DNA of 64,000 bases, taken from contig NZ_AP018207.1 in assembly GCF_002367995.1 (NCBI RefSeq), forward strand, positions 1,786,333-1,850,332, in the 5' to 3' direction. The position numbers were made by a program, and so were the translations under genes. The notes below the pieces were generated by a model, which searched no databases, had not been told where the DNA came from, and saw only the letters and a list, made by a program, of their open reading frames with translations. Numbering within the stretch: position 1 is the first letter of the stretch; each line of letters starts with the position of its first letter. Below, piece by piece: positions 17,491-27,050 of the stretch. Source of the stretch: Calothrix brevissima NIES-22 (GTDB lineage Bacteria > Cyanobacteriota > Cyanobacteriia > Cyanobacteriales > Nostocaceae).

Positions 17491-20049
17491 TTATTTTGGT
17501 AGCTGAATTTTAGTCGCTAATAAACTTTGTAACCGTTGTAACTGCGGCCCGACTTGGTAAAGTAAATCACCTTTGCCTAATAAGTATGCGGCTGCTGTTG
17601 ATGTACCGCCTAAAATAATTTTAGAATCTGCTTCGCTTCTGGTACTAAGAGCAATTCTACCTGGTAAATTAGAGCGGATCAGGGGGGTAACAATTCCAGC
17701 TTCGGGACGTTGAGTTGCAATAATCAGATGAATTCCCGCCGCTCTTGCTTTTGCACCCAATCTTTTAATACTTTGTTCTAAAGCGGTACGAATTTCCTTT
17801 TCTGCCATAAAGTCTGCATATTCATCAAAAATACAGACAATCCGCGCTATAGGTTGGGAGGAACGATGATTATAGCTAGTCAAATCACCACAGCCAGCTT
17901 TTTCCAACCTTTGGTAACGAGACTCCATTTCTGCAACTAATTCATCCATGAGTTCAATAGCGCGATCGCTATCTTTAACAATAGATGAATAAGCCCAAGA
18001 CATGCGCTCAAACTCTGGAAACGTCACCCGTTTCGGATCTACCAGGGCGATTTTTAGGTGTTGGGGGGAATGACGATATAATAAGCTGAGAAGAAGCGAT
18101 CGCAGAAATTCACTTTTTCCACTTCCAGTTGTACCTCCAACCAAAAAGTGACAGGTATTCGGATCGGATAAATCAGCTTCTATCAGTTCTCCTTCTAAAT
18201 TCACCCCGATCGCAATTTTTACAGGTGCATTTGCGGGTAAAGTTTCTGGCTGAATATACTCTTCAAAGTTAGCAATTGTTCTATCTAAACGCGGTAAATC
18301 AATGCTGACATATCCCGCTTGCGGCGCAATTAAAGGTGGATTTGCTAACCCTAACTGCACCTGTAAATCATTAGATAATCGCAAAATTGAATTCACACTC
18401 ACGCCTAAATGGGGTTTCAACTTCACCCGAATAAAAGCAGGCCCCACAGCCGCGCCTTGATAATCAACCTTAATTTTAAAAGATTGCAAAGTTGCAACTA
18501 ATTTTTCGCCCATAACATCGCCTGAAGTTGATGTATCCTCCTCTTCAAGTGGCGGTTTCGGAGTTTCAACTTCTGCATCCACAAAAAAAGTTTGACACTT
18601 TTTTTGCTGGGGACAAATTTCACATAAATAAGCCTGAGTTGTTCGTGGTGGCGAATTAGCATGAGGTGGTTCCCAACTTAACCATTCTTGCATCTGTTGC
18701 AACTTATAAGGAATCAACTGATGCACAGTACTTTCTAACTGTTCCCAAGAATATTGATACTCTTTAAATTCTGGTAAAACACAGTAAACTGCTGAATCAA
18801 CTGCTACTTTTTTCCTCTGCCATAACAAATAACTATAAAGTGAAACCTGTGCTAACTGCGCTGATGGATCTACAGGTTGATAGGTTTTAAACTCAATCAC
18901 ACAAAGGCGATTTAGTTGAAAATTAAAAACCAAACAATCAAATTCACCCCTAATTTTTTGCTGTGTTCCATTAGGAAGATTAAATTCATGTTCAACGCTG
19001 CGTTCTCCAGCTATAAATGTATTACTAATAACTTTTTCTGCATTGCAATATCGACGATTTATTACTAATAATTCTGCAAAGCGTTTAATTAATCCTTGTA
19101 ATCCCTCCCATACTTTATATAGTGCTTGGGCTTGATTTGGATCTTTCTCTAAAGCTTTCTCCAAATAGGGAAAAAATTCTAGATGATAAAATATCTGTCG
19201 CATTTGTGAGGTAACTTCCTCAACATTTAGCTGTGCTGCTTCTGGTTTAAACAAATCTCTAAATTGCGGTTCAATCACAGCTAATTTTACAAATTTATCT
19301 GCTAATTTATGAAAAGGGTTACCAATTCCAATAGCCGTATCTGGTGGTAAAAAGATTGCCTTATCGCCAAATGTATGATTTAAATAAAATAAGCGCGGAC
19401 ACTCAAAAGCCAGACGGACTTTAGTCACCGTCAAAGATGAATTCTCAGATTGTTTGCTTGACGCCTCTGAGGTATGATGTGCCATATCAAAAATATGATT
19501 TACAGCAATAGGATTAGATATTTCTAGTAAGCGACGATGCACAGCAGCTAAATAAACCGTATCCATCGCTGCATATTTTAGCTGCTTCTCACTGAGAGGA
19601 CGCTTCCCCCAATCACTTCCTTGTTCTTCTATATCTACATTAGAGAAATTGCAGAGTTCTACCGCTAAAGTCTTCAGTTTTAGATTTGAAACTTGCAAAC
19701 GCTGAGAAGTAATTTTTCTAGCTAATTGTAAAGTACAAGTAACATTTTTAGCTAGCTTACCGCCTAAATACTTTAAATCAAAGCTAGCATTATGAAAAAT
19801 CTTTTCAATATTGGGATTAATCATGATTTGGTTAATAAAGTATGCAGCCAAATCACGTTTATTTAAGACATCAATAATATAAGCAGATACACCAGTTAAA
19901 TCTTGTGGATCGAGCAATACCTGAATCAAAGATAATTTTGGGTAATATGTATTCCAATCAGCAGTTTCTGTATCCAACCACAGAATTTTAGCTGCTGCTA
20001 ACTTAGATATAAATTCTCGAATTTCTTTTGCTTCTGTCAGGTATTGCAT
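17491..20049 (-). CDS. DEDDy exonuclease - Cas4/RecB-like Fe-S nuclease - FtsK-type translocase fusion
   Basis: 852 aa with three DNA-processing parts. (1) Residues 1-180, RNase D-like 3'-5' exonuclease: Asp26/Glu28 (LDTET), Asp91 (HNASFDLKYL), Tyr159 and Asp163 (YAAMD), a complete DEDDy set. (2) About 205-490, Cas4/AddB-like PD-(D/E)xK nuclease: Asp371 (GEFD), Glu386-x-Lys388 (IEFKT) and QVSLY (QxxxY), with Cys217 (FECPR) and Cys476/479/485 (CEICPQQKKC) placed as in the 4Fe-4S cluster of this class. (3) About 515-852, FtsK/SpoIIIE motor: alpha-domain-like FIRVKLKPHLGVSVNSI, Walker A GGTTGSGKS (~638), Walker B CIFDEYADF, and the terminal GRIALSTRSEADSKIIL...LLGKGDLLY. There are no membrane segments and no gamma DNA-reading domain. 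Third gene of an apparent operon, 24 bases after the ATPase gene. Confidence 0.9.
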   Translation of the reverse strand: MQYLTEAKEIREFISKLAAAKILWLDTETADWNTYYPKLSLIQVLLDPQDLTGVSAYIIDVLNKRDLAAYFINQIMINPNIEKIFHNASFDLKYLGGKLAKNVTCTLQLARKITSQRLQVSNLKLKTLAVELCNFSNVDIEEQGSDWGKRPLSEKQLKYAAMDTVYLAAVHRRLLEISNPIAVNHIFDMAHHTSEASSKQSENSSLTVTKVRLAFECPRLFYLNHTFGDKAIFLPPDTAIGIGNPFHKLADKFVKLAVIEPQFRDLFKPEAAQLNVEEVTSQMRQIFYHLEFFPYLEKALEKDPNQAQALYKVWEGLQGLIKRFAELLVINRRYCNAEKVISNTFIAGERSVEHEFNLPNGTQQKIRGEFDCLVFNFQLNRLCVIEFKTYQPVDPSAQLAQVSLYSYLLWQRKKVAVDSAVYCVLPEFKEYQYSWEQLESTVHQLIPYKLQQMQEWLSWEPPHANSPPRTTQAYLCEICPQQKKCQTFFVDAEVETPKPPLEEEDTSTSGDVMGEKLVATLQSFKIKVDYQGAAVGPAFIRVKLKPHLGVSVNSILRLSNDLQVQLGLANPPLIAPQAGYVSIDLPRLDRTIANFEEYIQPETLPANAPVKIAIGVNLEGELIEADLSDPNTCHFLVGGTTGSGKSEFLRSLLLSLLYRHSPQHLKIALVDPKRVTFPEFERMSWAYSSIVKDSDRAIELMDELVAEMESRYQRLEKAGCGDLTSYNHRSSQPIARIVCIFDEYADFMAEKEIRTALEQSIKRLGAKARAAGIHLIIATQRPEAGIVTPLIRSNLPGRIALSTRSEADSKIILGGTSTAAAYLLGKGDLLYQVGPQLQRLQSLLATKIQLPK

Positions 20050-20073
20050 TGACTAAAATATTTTCCAATAAAT

Positions 20074-22131
20074 CTATAAAGCAATTAAACAAATCAATTG
20101 GTCTTGTAACTTGGCTTTGGGATTAATAATTTTCACTTTCTTTTCTTGACATAATAGGTCAATTAAGTGATGTGTTTCACTTTCTTGGACATCCGAAAAC
20201 TGGCTAATTGCTTGTGAAATTAAAGTAGGAACTCCCATATAACCTTGAGTTTTGACTAGATTTAATAAAAAATCTTTAACTTTTCTTAAATCTCTTACCT
20301 TTTCAATAGGTTGTTTATCAACAATTCCTAAATCCTGCAATAAAATACATTTATCTAAGATTTTGGCTTCACGAATTAAACTTTGCAATTCTTGTAAACT
20401 AATAGTTTTACCTGCAATTATTAATTCCTGTGCTAGTGCAGAATTTACCAAGCTTTGGTGTGTTGCTAAATAGTGAACAGAAGATAGACTAGGCTTTATA
20501 TGATGATGATTGGTATGTGTAAAAATTTGTTGATAGATTTGATTACCTGCTAGTTTTGGCGTTCCTACTCCTCCAATACGAATTAAATAAAGGGTATGAC
20601 AGAGATTTTGCTGAACGACTTTTTGACAAGCATTCATAATATTGAAAAAACTTGTCATATTTGAATCTTCAGTCCAAACTATACCAACTCTTTCTCGTTT
20701 ATGAGGATTTTGATAACTCAAAGAAAAACTAGCATACTTACCACTTAAAAGTTTAAGTTTAATTTCCTGTATTTCTAATGCTGCTAGTGATTCTTGCAGC
20801 ATCTGGATTAAGTCAGGCGATGAAAGTAAAGAAATCTTGGTGATTTTTTCTTGTGTTTTTTTATATTCCTTTTGCCACAATAACTCAAACTCTGCTAGAG
20901 TCCTTTCTACTAGAAGTTTAGGTGGACTAATAACTATCTTTGTTTCACTATTATTGGTTATGGTTGTTATAGGTATAACAATTTCTTCTGGTCGTTTTAA
21001 GAGTGATACCTTGTATTTTTGATACTCATTACGACCAAGAATTAATGTATTTCTTGGTAGAGTTTTACCACCGGGGAAATTGTCTGCTAACAATTCTTTT
21101 TTTAAAGGAAAGATAAGTGAATCAGGTTTTGAACTTGCTTGTTGATGTAATGGCTGTAGTCTGTAAGCCCAAAGAGATTCTGCTTGGCTGAGATTAATAG
21201 GTTTGAGTGCTACTAGCCTTTCAATTCTGGCTTTATCTGACTGTAAAATCCGGCTAACCCCATGTTTCCAAGCATCCTTAACTATACTTATAATAATCAG
21301 AAAGTTTTTAAGATTATCATTATGGATAGTAGTATTAATATTAAATATTGGCTGTGGATTAGCAGTCCAGTTTGATTGAGTTTCAACTTGATCGAAACAT
21401 AAAACAATTGGTTGCGTTTCAGTAGAAATCTTGCCAAAATTTGCCAAAATGTTTTTTGCTGTATCTTCGGTATCAATACAGTATTTAACTTTTAGCAACT
21501 CCATAGATTCTTCACTTAAACTATCTCCCCTTAACCATTCACAGGCTAAAGTATATAGTTCGGGGTCAGTTAAATCATAAAGAATGCCAAAAAATATATC
21601 AGGATGATAAATACTTGCCTGTTTATATGTATCTTTAAGATGTTTAATAAATTTTTGGCGATCGCTGAGTAATAATTGCCATATACTTGCATTGAAAATG
21701 CGCTTTTTAAGACTGAGTTTAGTAAAAGCCGATAAACTTTTTAGCCACAGAATTAATTGAGATTCTTCTTGTCTCTCTGGAATTTGAACTAGGCTATCAA
21801 CTGTATAACGTAATATATGCCGCCATATATAATCATTATCAGGCCAAGGGCTAATATAGGCGAAAAAAGCTCTAGGGTTAAACTTCAATTTCAGCCTACC
21901 TAGTAAATAACTTTTACCAGAACCTGCATCACCTATAAGTAATACAGTACGGCTACGATGATCTAGGGCTACTAAATCTAATAATTCTTCAATCTCGCTT
22001 ATAGCTTCCTGATGAATTGACTCAACTACAGACTTTGTATCTGGATTTTCAGTCCAAAAATTACCTGACCGCAAATTTACTAAGTCAAACGGATTAACTT
22101 CACGTTTAATGATTTCATTGATTGATGTCAT
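20074..22131 (-). CDS. P-loop (AAA/ORC-like) ATPase of unknown function, partner of the FtsK-nuclease fusion
   Basis: 685 aa from ATG 22131; a TTG at 22155 would add eight residues, but no ribosome-binding site supports it. The P-loop is VLLIGDAGSGKSYLLGRL at about residues 62-79. A Walker B-like PIVLCFDQVET follows about 190 residues later, in an overall layout like ORC/Cdc6 or STAND-type ATPases. The region ~400-540 is predicted mixed alpha/beta (VGIVWTEDSNM, LCHTLYLIRIGG), and the C-terminal ~90 residues look like a winged helix (GVPTLISQAISQFSDVQESETHHLIDLL). I do not recognise a named family. Spacings of 56 bases from the upstream gene and 24 bases to the downstream gene indicate one transcript. 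It may load or gate the FtsK-like motor. Confidence 0.82.
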   Translation of the reverse strand: MTSINEIIKREVNPFDLVNLRSGNFWTENPDTKSVVESIHQEAISEIEELLDLVALDHRSRTVLLIGDAGSGKSYLLGRLKLKFNPRAFFAYISPWPDNDYIWRHILRYTVDSLVQIPERQEESQLILWLKSLSAFTKLSLKKRIFNASIWQLLLSDRQKFIKHLKDTYKQASIYHPDIFFGILYDLTDPELYTLACEWLRGDSLSEESMELLKVKYCIDTEDTAKNILANFGKISTETQPIVLCFDQVETQSNWTANPQPIFNINTTIHNDNLKNFLIIISIVKDAWKHGVSRILQSDKARIERLVALKPINLSQAESLWAYRLQPLHQQASSKPDSLIFPLKKELLADNFPGGKTLPRNTLILGRNEYQKYKVSLLKRPEEIVIPITTITNNSETKIVISPPKLLVERTLAEFELLWQKEYKKTQEKITKISLLSSPDLIQMLQESLAALEIQEIKLKLLSGKYASFSLSYQNPHKRERVGIVWTEDSNMTSFFNIMNACQKVVQQNLCHTLYLIRIGGVGTPKLAGNQIYQQIFTHTNHHHIKPSLSSVHYLATHQSLVNSALAQELIIAGKTISLQELQSLIREAKILDKCILLQDLGIVDKQPIEKVRDLRKVKDFLLNLVKTQGYMGVPTLISQAISQFSDVQESETHHLIDLLCQEKKVKIINPKAKLQDQLICLIAL

Positions 22132-22187
22132 ACTTAAATTATTGTGAAGGAGCAAACTTGAATTGTGCGCAAAATCAATTATTCTTT

Positions 22188-23036
22188 CTAGTTAATACTG
22201 ATAAAAAACAAGGAACCACCCACATTTTGTTGAATTCCTGCATCAACTTGTTCTTGAGTATATATTGTTGGATCTAACAAAGTACTCAACTCAATTTGGT
22301 CATTATTTTGTAGGCGATACAGTACTTGATCTAATTCATCTCTGGAAAGCGGTGGTTGTAACTTTTGCCGTAGATGGAAAATAGGTAAATAATTATCTGT
22401 ACCCAAATCTTTATCTAATTTCTCAATAATTTGTAAAATTTCTTCATCACTGAGATTACTAATTGTTTCCAAAGCTGATTCTGTAGCAATGGATAGTGAA
22501 GTAGAAACTGATTCTGACTTCACCCGCAAACTTTTCCTTAAAAACCGTAGGTAATTATTCAGTAAATCCCCACTTATAATAGGGTTAGAGCCTTTTTTGG
22601 GAATGAAATCATCCCGCAATTCTGCAATTCCTCTTTCTGTCAGCCAAACCTCAGCTTTAGTTTTTTTAATTCCCCATTCAGCCTCAATCAACCCTCGTTC
22701 GCTCAGGGTTTTTAATATTGCATCTCGTTCCGCAGCTTTTAACGAGGTAATTTTGCTAGGAGCGATTTTTCCAGAAGCTTTACTGATGCTTTCCAGTACC
22801 TTAAGTTCTTTTTCTGTAATCGGTACTTGGCTTGGGTCTTTCAGTACAGTTTGACCCGACCCTGAAATTTTAACGCTAGCAATCTCACGGGTATAGTCTA
22901 CCAGTTCGCGATCGCCTAAACTTTTACAAATTTTGTCTTTCCCCTTAAACGAGCTAAAGGTACTGGCGCTAAGGCTAGAGCGGTAATTGGGACATCCCAA
23001 TAATTTGAGTAAGAATTTTAACTCATTTGTTTCCAT
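22188..23036 (-). CDS. Winged-helix protein, first gene of the exonuclease/FtsK unit
   Basis: 282 aa, no named family recognised. The N-terminal ~140 residues resemble one or two winged-helix units (SLGDRELVDYTREIASVKIS; ILKTLSERGLIEAEW; TERGIAEL), the 'marked helix then strand-turn-strand' pattern of wHTH. The C-terminal part has another (LPIFHLRQKLQPPLSRDELDQVLYRLQ) ending in a beta-rich tail (GGSLFFISI). It could be a DNA-binding subunit or an autoregulator. Start ATG 23036 (METNELKFLL). It precedes the ATPase gene on the same strand; HIP1-type octamers in the three genes argue that they have been resident in this genome. Confidence 0.78.
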   Translation of the reverse strand: METNELKFLLKLLGCPNYRSSLSASTFSSFKGKDKICKSLGDRELVDYTREIASVKISGSGQTVLKDPSQVPITEKELKVLESISKASGKIAPSKITSLKAAERDAILKTLSERGLIEAEWGIKKTKAEVWLTERGIAELRDDFIPKKGSNPIISGDLLNNYLRFLRKSLRVKSESVSTSLSIATESALETISNLSDEEILQIIEKLDKDLGTDNYLPIFHLRQKLQPPLSRDELDQVLYRLQNNDQIELSTLLDPTIYTQEQVDAGIQQNVGGSLFFISIN

Positions 23037-23203
23037 ACTGGTAATCTTGCCTGTATCTAATTAAGCACTAAGCATTACTCTAGCTCGAACGGCAAAAATT
23101 TACACACTTTTCCCATCCTAACACTAGATTACATGATTACGGAAAAGTGTGCGATCGCACTATTGCATAATTTGCTTATCTTGATATCTTGGCAGGAAAC
23201 ACT

Positions 23204-24151
23204 CTAACCCTGTACCCTCCGCAACACATTAAACATCTGATAACGCAACCCATCAGGTAACAACGATAACCCTAACCCAGTCCAAGCTTTAGTATGAGAA
23301 AAAGACTTACCAGCTAACACCAACTCCCTACCGGCTTGGATTTCACCTTTTTCTATCAAACGCAAACCTAATATTAACTTAGCTTCCGCTAGTCGAGTTT
23401 TCCGAATAATCTCTAATTTCTCTGACTCAAATTTATAACTTTCTAAATAGCGAATCTTATCAAATAAATAAGGAATCGCTCGATTAATACCTTGCTGTTC
23501 TGCATGGTAGCGATATTCCATTAATAATTCTGGTAAATAATAGCCTTTTTTACCAGCCAAAGCTAACCGCACAAATAAATCATTATCTTCACAGTTTTGC
23601 ATATTGGGAAGCATAAACCCCACTTCTTGCAAAGTCTGAAGCCGAAATAATGTTGCACCAACTTGAAAGCTTTGATAAATAAAAACTACCTCTAATAAAT
23701 TATCAACAACACCCGCCGATAATTTACTTCTTCCCCAACGACGAGAATTTTCCTGAGTCAATTCATCATTTCTAACATTGTTAATATCGATAATCCAATG
23801 ATCGGTACCAACAAAATCAAGGCTCGAATCTTGCTCAATAATAGTAACAGTATGCGCCAGAAAATCTGGTGTCAGTCTATCATCATCATCAAATTTAATA
23901 AAATATTCGCCCATAGCTGCATTAAAGCCAGAGCGCATATTATTACTTTTACCAATATTTTGGTGATGACGGATATATTTAATCCGCTTATCTGTATACT
24001 GTGACATTAGGTTGGGTGTACCATCACTAGAGCCATCATCACAGATAATTAATTCAAAGTCCTGATAACTCTGCTGCATTACACTTTCAATAGCGTAAGG
24101 CAATAAATTTACTCTATTAAAAGTAGGAATACAAATACTAATTTTACTCAC
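23204..24151 (-). CDS. Glycosyltransferase family 2 protein
   Basis: 315 aa. GT-A fold entry ISICIPTFNRVNLLPYAIESVMQ, nucleotide-sugar region DFELIICDDGSSDGTP and the metal-binding acidic cluster FDDDDRLTPDF (DxD), typical of inverting GT2 enzymes. The acceptor-side half (SFQVGATLFRL..., NCEDNDLFVRLALAG) is also conserved in form. There are no membrane segments; the C-terminal ~70 residues form a helical tail. It is divergent from the GT4 gene with a 297-bp shared upstream region. The likely role is surface polysaccharide or glycoconjugate synthesis; donor and acceptor are unknown. Confidence 0.9.
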   Translation of the reverse strand: MSKISICIPTFNRVNLLPYAIESVMQQSYQDFELIICDDGSSDGTPNLMSQYTDKRIKYIRHHQNIGKSNNMRSGFNAAMGEYFIKFDDDDRLTPDFLAHTVTIIEQDSSLDFVGTDHWIIDINNVRNDELTQENSRRWGRSKLSAGVVDNLLEVVFIYQSFQVGATLFRLQTLQEVGFMLPNMQNCEDNDLFVRLALAGKKGYYLPELLMEYRYHAEQQGINRAIPYLFDKIRYLESYKFESEKLEIIRKTRLAEAKLILGLRLIEKGEIQAGRELVLAGKSFSHTKAWTGLGLSLLPDGLRYQMFNVLRRVQG

Positions 24152-24448
24152 AATAACTAGAAGCTTTCATAGATAAAAATTAGCCTACATACTAGTATTC
24201 CCAATACTACAGTTATCTTAACACCAATATTAAAAATATTCACCGCGAAAATACTTAGTTAAGTTTACTGGCAACTATAAATTATAGTTAGGGTTGTCAA
24301 CTGTGCTGTAATAAATTTTGCGCAGTTTTGATTTAGTGAATTTCTAGCAAAAATATCTCAGGGATATTCGTGATGACAATCAAGATTAACTGAAGTCATT
24401 GTATATATATGATTGCCTTTATTAGTGTTATTACAGAAATTATTTTAT

Positions 24449-25663
24449 ATGAATATACTCATGCTATCTTCTACTTTTCCCTATCCACCCACTCGGGGGG
24501 GAACTCAGGTGAGAACTTTTAATTTACTCAAATATTTGAGCCAACGTCACCATATTACTCTGCTAACTCAGCGCGATCGCACTGTCACAGAAGCGGAAAT
24601 AGTAGGATTAAAGGATTGCGTAGATCTGGCGGTGATTTTTGAAAGTCCTTCAGAACTCGACACAACTGACGGAATATTCAAGAAACTCCAGCGCTTCAGT
24701 TCATTTTTACAACAGGGTACACCGCCAAGTGTACTCAGCCGTTATTCTCCGGAAATGCAAGAATGGATAGATAATGCTGTTGAAGCAGAAAAATATGATG
24801 CGATCGCTTGCGAACATAGCGTGAATGAAATTTATATTCGTCCTCATTTCCAAAAACAGCTAAGAACTGTAGTCAATATCCACAGTTCAGTCTACGGTAG
24901 CTGCTATAACCAACTCGCCACTGGTATTTCCGAAAATAAATTGAGAGATCAAATTAATCTGCCACTTTTACGGCGTTACGAACAAAACTACTGTTCTAAG
25001 TTCTCTGCAATTGTCGTCACCACCGCAGAAGACAAAATGCAATTACAAGAATTTAACCCTAATAGTGAAATTACGGTAATTCCCAATGGTGTAGATTTAG
25101 TGTCTTTTCCTTATCGAATTAGCGATCCGGGAGGACATCGTTTAATATTCATCGGTGCAATGGATAATTTAGCAAATATTGATGCAGTCTGCTTCTTTAG
25201 TCAAGAAGTACTACCAGAAATCCAGAAAATTTACCCCGATACCACTTTAGATATTGTCGGTAGTCATCCAGCACCAGAGGTTTTAGCATTGAAAAAACAA
25301 CCAGGAATTACTGTGACTGGGCGCGTGCCTTCAATGGTAGAGTATTTACACAAATCAACCGTCTGCATTATACCAATGCGGACGGGTTTTGGCATTAAAA
25401 ATAAAACTTTAGAAGCAATGGCTGCTGGTGTACCAATAGTAGGAAGCGATCGCGGTTTAGAAGGGTTAGCTGTAGATGGTAAAGATACACCACTAAAAGC
25501 GCTCAGAGCAAATACACCAGCAGATTATGTGACTGCGATTACTCAACTATTCGATGTTCCACAACTACGACATGAGTTATCTGTTCGTAGTAGAGAACTT
25601 ATAGAAACAGAATTCACTTGGGAGATTGCTGGTAAACACTACGAACAAGTATTTTGTCCTTAG
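24449..25663 (+). CDS. Glycosyltransferase family 4 (GT-B) protein
   Basis: 404 aa from ATG 24449 (MNILMLSSTFPYPPTRGGTQ), the natural GT-B start; a TTG at 24413 would add 12 residues of no family likeness. N-terminal Gly-rich acceptor loop PTRGGTQVRTFNLLKYL; C-terminal domain with VIPNGVD, LIFIGAMDN(L)ANIDA, VTGRVPSMVEYLHKSTVCIIPMR and the donor-site Glu in GFGIKNKTLEAMAAGVPIVGSDRGLEGL. It is a retaining GT4-like enzyme, probably acting on surface glycans. Its 5' region is shared with the divergent GT2 gene. The substrate is unknown. Confidence 0.9.
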   Translation: MNILMLSSTFPYPPTRGGTQVRTFNLLKYLSQRHHITLLTQRDRTVTEAEIVGLKDCVDLAVIFESPSELDTTDGIFKKLQRFSSFLQQGTPPSVLSRYSPEMQEWIDNAVEAEKYDAIACEHSVNEIYIRPHFQKQLRTVVNIHSSVYGSCYNQLATGISENKLRDQINLPLLRRYEQNYCSKFSAIVVTTAEDKMQLQEFNPNSEITVIPNGVDLVSFPYRISDPGGHRLIFIGAMDNLANIDAVCFFSQEVLPEIQKIYPDTTLDIVGSHPAPEVLALKKQPGITVTGRVPSMVEYLHKSTVCIIPMRTGFGIKNKTLEAMAAGVPIVGSDRGLEGLAVDGKDTPLKALRANTPADYVTAITQLFDVPQLRHELSVRSRELIETEFTWEIAGKHYEQVFCP

Positions 25664-25794
25664 CAAGCATTAGGGAAGAATCGCGATCGAGTATAAACAA
25701 CCAATGGGTAGGAGTGACAAATATCTATCTTCTTTGTTCTCCTTGTCTTCCTTGTCCCTTTTGTTCACATATCAAATAGAATTGCGATATTTAA

Positions 25795-26127
25795 TTACTG
25801 TTCCATTGTCGGTACAGGAAAAATCCTACTAGATATGGGAATACGTGGATTGGATGTTGTAGCTGTTGTAGTTGCAGCAGCGTTTGGAGTGTTATTATCA
25901 GAATTTTCAGATAAAATATCTGCTTTTTTATTTGTTGAACTGCTAGAGTCAGAGTTATTAGATACAGCTTTTTCTGAATTAGTAGATAACTCTGAAGATA
26001 TGGGACTAGTGTGATTAACATTGCTATTATGCGCTTCTACCAAGACTTGTGCTTGAGCAGGCATGACAGCAAAAGCAGAAAATGTTGTGAAAATTAGTGG
26101 TGTCAGCTTATAAAAAAATTGGGACAT
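25795..26127 (-). CDS. Small secreted low-complexity protein
   Basis: 110 aa with a clear Sec signal peptide (LTPLIFTTFSAFAVMPAQAQ, cleavage after AQA). The mature part is Ser/Asn/Thr-rich without cysteines (NNSDSSSSTNKK, AAATTTATTS), ending PISSRIFPVPTMEQ. There is no recognisable domain. The signal peptide and consistent start make it a likely real gene, but its low complexity gives no functional hint. Confidence 0.65.
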   Translation of the reverse strand: MSQFFYKLTPLIFTTFSAFAVMPAQAQVLVEAHNSNVNHTSPISSELSTNSEKAVSNNSDSSSSTNKKADILSENSDNNTPNAAATTTATTSNPRIPISSRIFPVPTMEQ

Positions 26128-27050
26128 ATTTCTGAATTTTTTGGGAAAATGTTACTAATGAAAAATCAATTTTCAGTTATCAACAAAGAGGATACATGCA
26201 TAAATACACTCTTTGACCAGATATATTGTTTTGTGTATTTATCTGGTGTAACTAATCAAAATATAAGCTGAGTAACATTTCCCATATAAGAGGAATTCTA
26301 CGGATTTTTTGATAGGCAATTATTTTGTTATTGTTAAATACTAATTTATCTTTTGAACATAAATCAAAATAAAATATGAGGTTTTGAATAACTACAGTAA
26401 GATTTCTGAATGCTGTTTAAATCTCTACGTTGCAAAGGTCATGCTAATAAGCGGTTAGCTTAAATTAACTTTAAAGTTGCTTGTCTAGGCAATCTTAACA
26501 ACTTCACAGTGGATAATATTTCATTAATTTTGGTTATATCTTTACAAAATTTGAATGAAGAGGAATCTCTGCACAAGAACTAAAATTTAATTTATTATGT
26601 AGGCTAAAGTTTAGGGTGCGTTACCCTGAGCTAACGCACCCTAATACAGTTTTGTTATTAATGTCTCATTACAAAAATATAAGATTTTAACTTTAATTAA
26701 TTAAAAAATTATCTTTTTTGTTTATTACTAGCACAGTTACTATTAAAGAGATTTTGCAAGTGAGAGAGGCTAAATCTAGCTTGAATCACGGTAGAAAAGC
26801 TATGAGAAAAGCACCCTGCAACTATATAAAAAGTTCAATCAACTGCTGATTACTACTGGTTACCAATTTTTGACAACTCTGCAAAAATGCTATCGAGCTA
26901 CAAACTTGCGAAATCTGGAGAAATAGGTTTCTCTGTTGAGGTAGATAAATGGTTAGATGCAACAAGGACAATCCACTATAAACAATAACGTTTTCATTCG
27001 GTACTTTACCAACTTCAATTACTCTACATGAGAGTTATTGAAAGAGCTAA
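26128..27050. other. Long intergenic region (923 bp) with one dispersed palindrome
   Basis: AT-rich with no plausible gene. Bases 26611-26623 (TTAGGGTGCGTTA) and 26632-26644 (TAACGCACCCTAA) form a perfect 13-bp hairpin with loop CCCTGAGC, a dispersed-repeat style of element. The part at 26750-27000 could hold an untranslated RNA, but nothing specific supports one. Confidence 0.5.
26611..26644. repeat. 13-bp perfect inverted repeat (TTAGGGTGCGTTA)
   Basis: Hairpin arms at 26611-26623 and 26632-26644 enclose an 8-base loop. No T-run follows either arm, so I regard it as a dispersed palindrome rather than a terminator. Confidence 0.7.
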
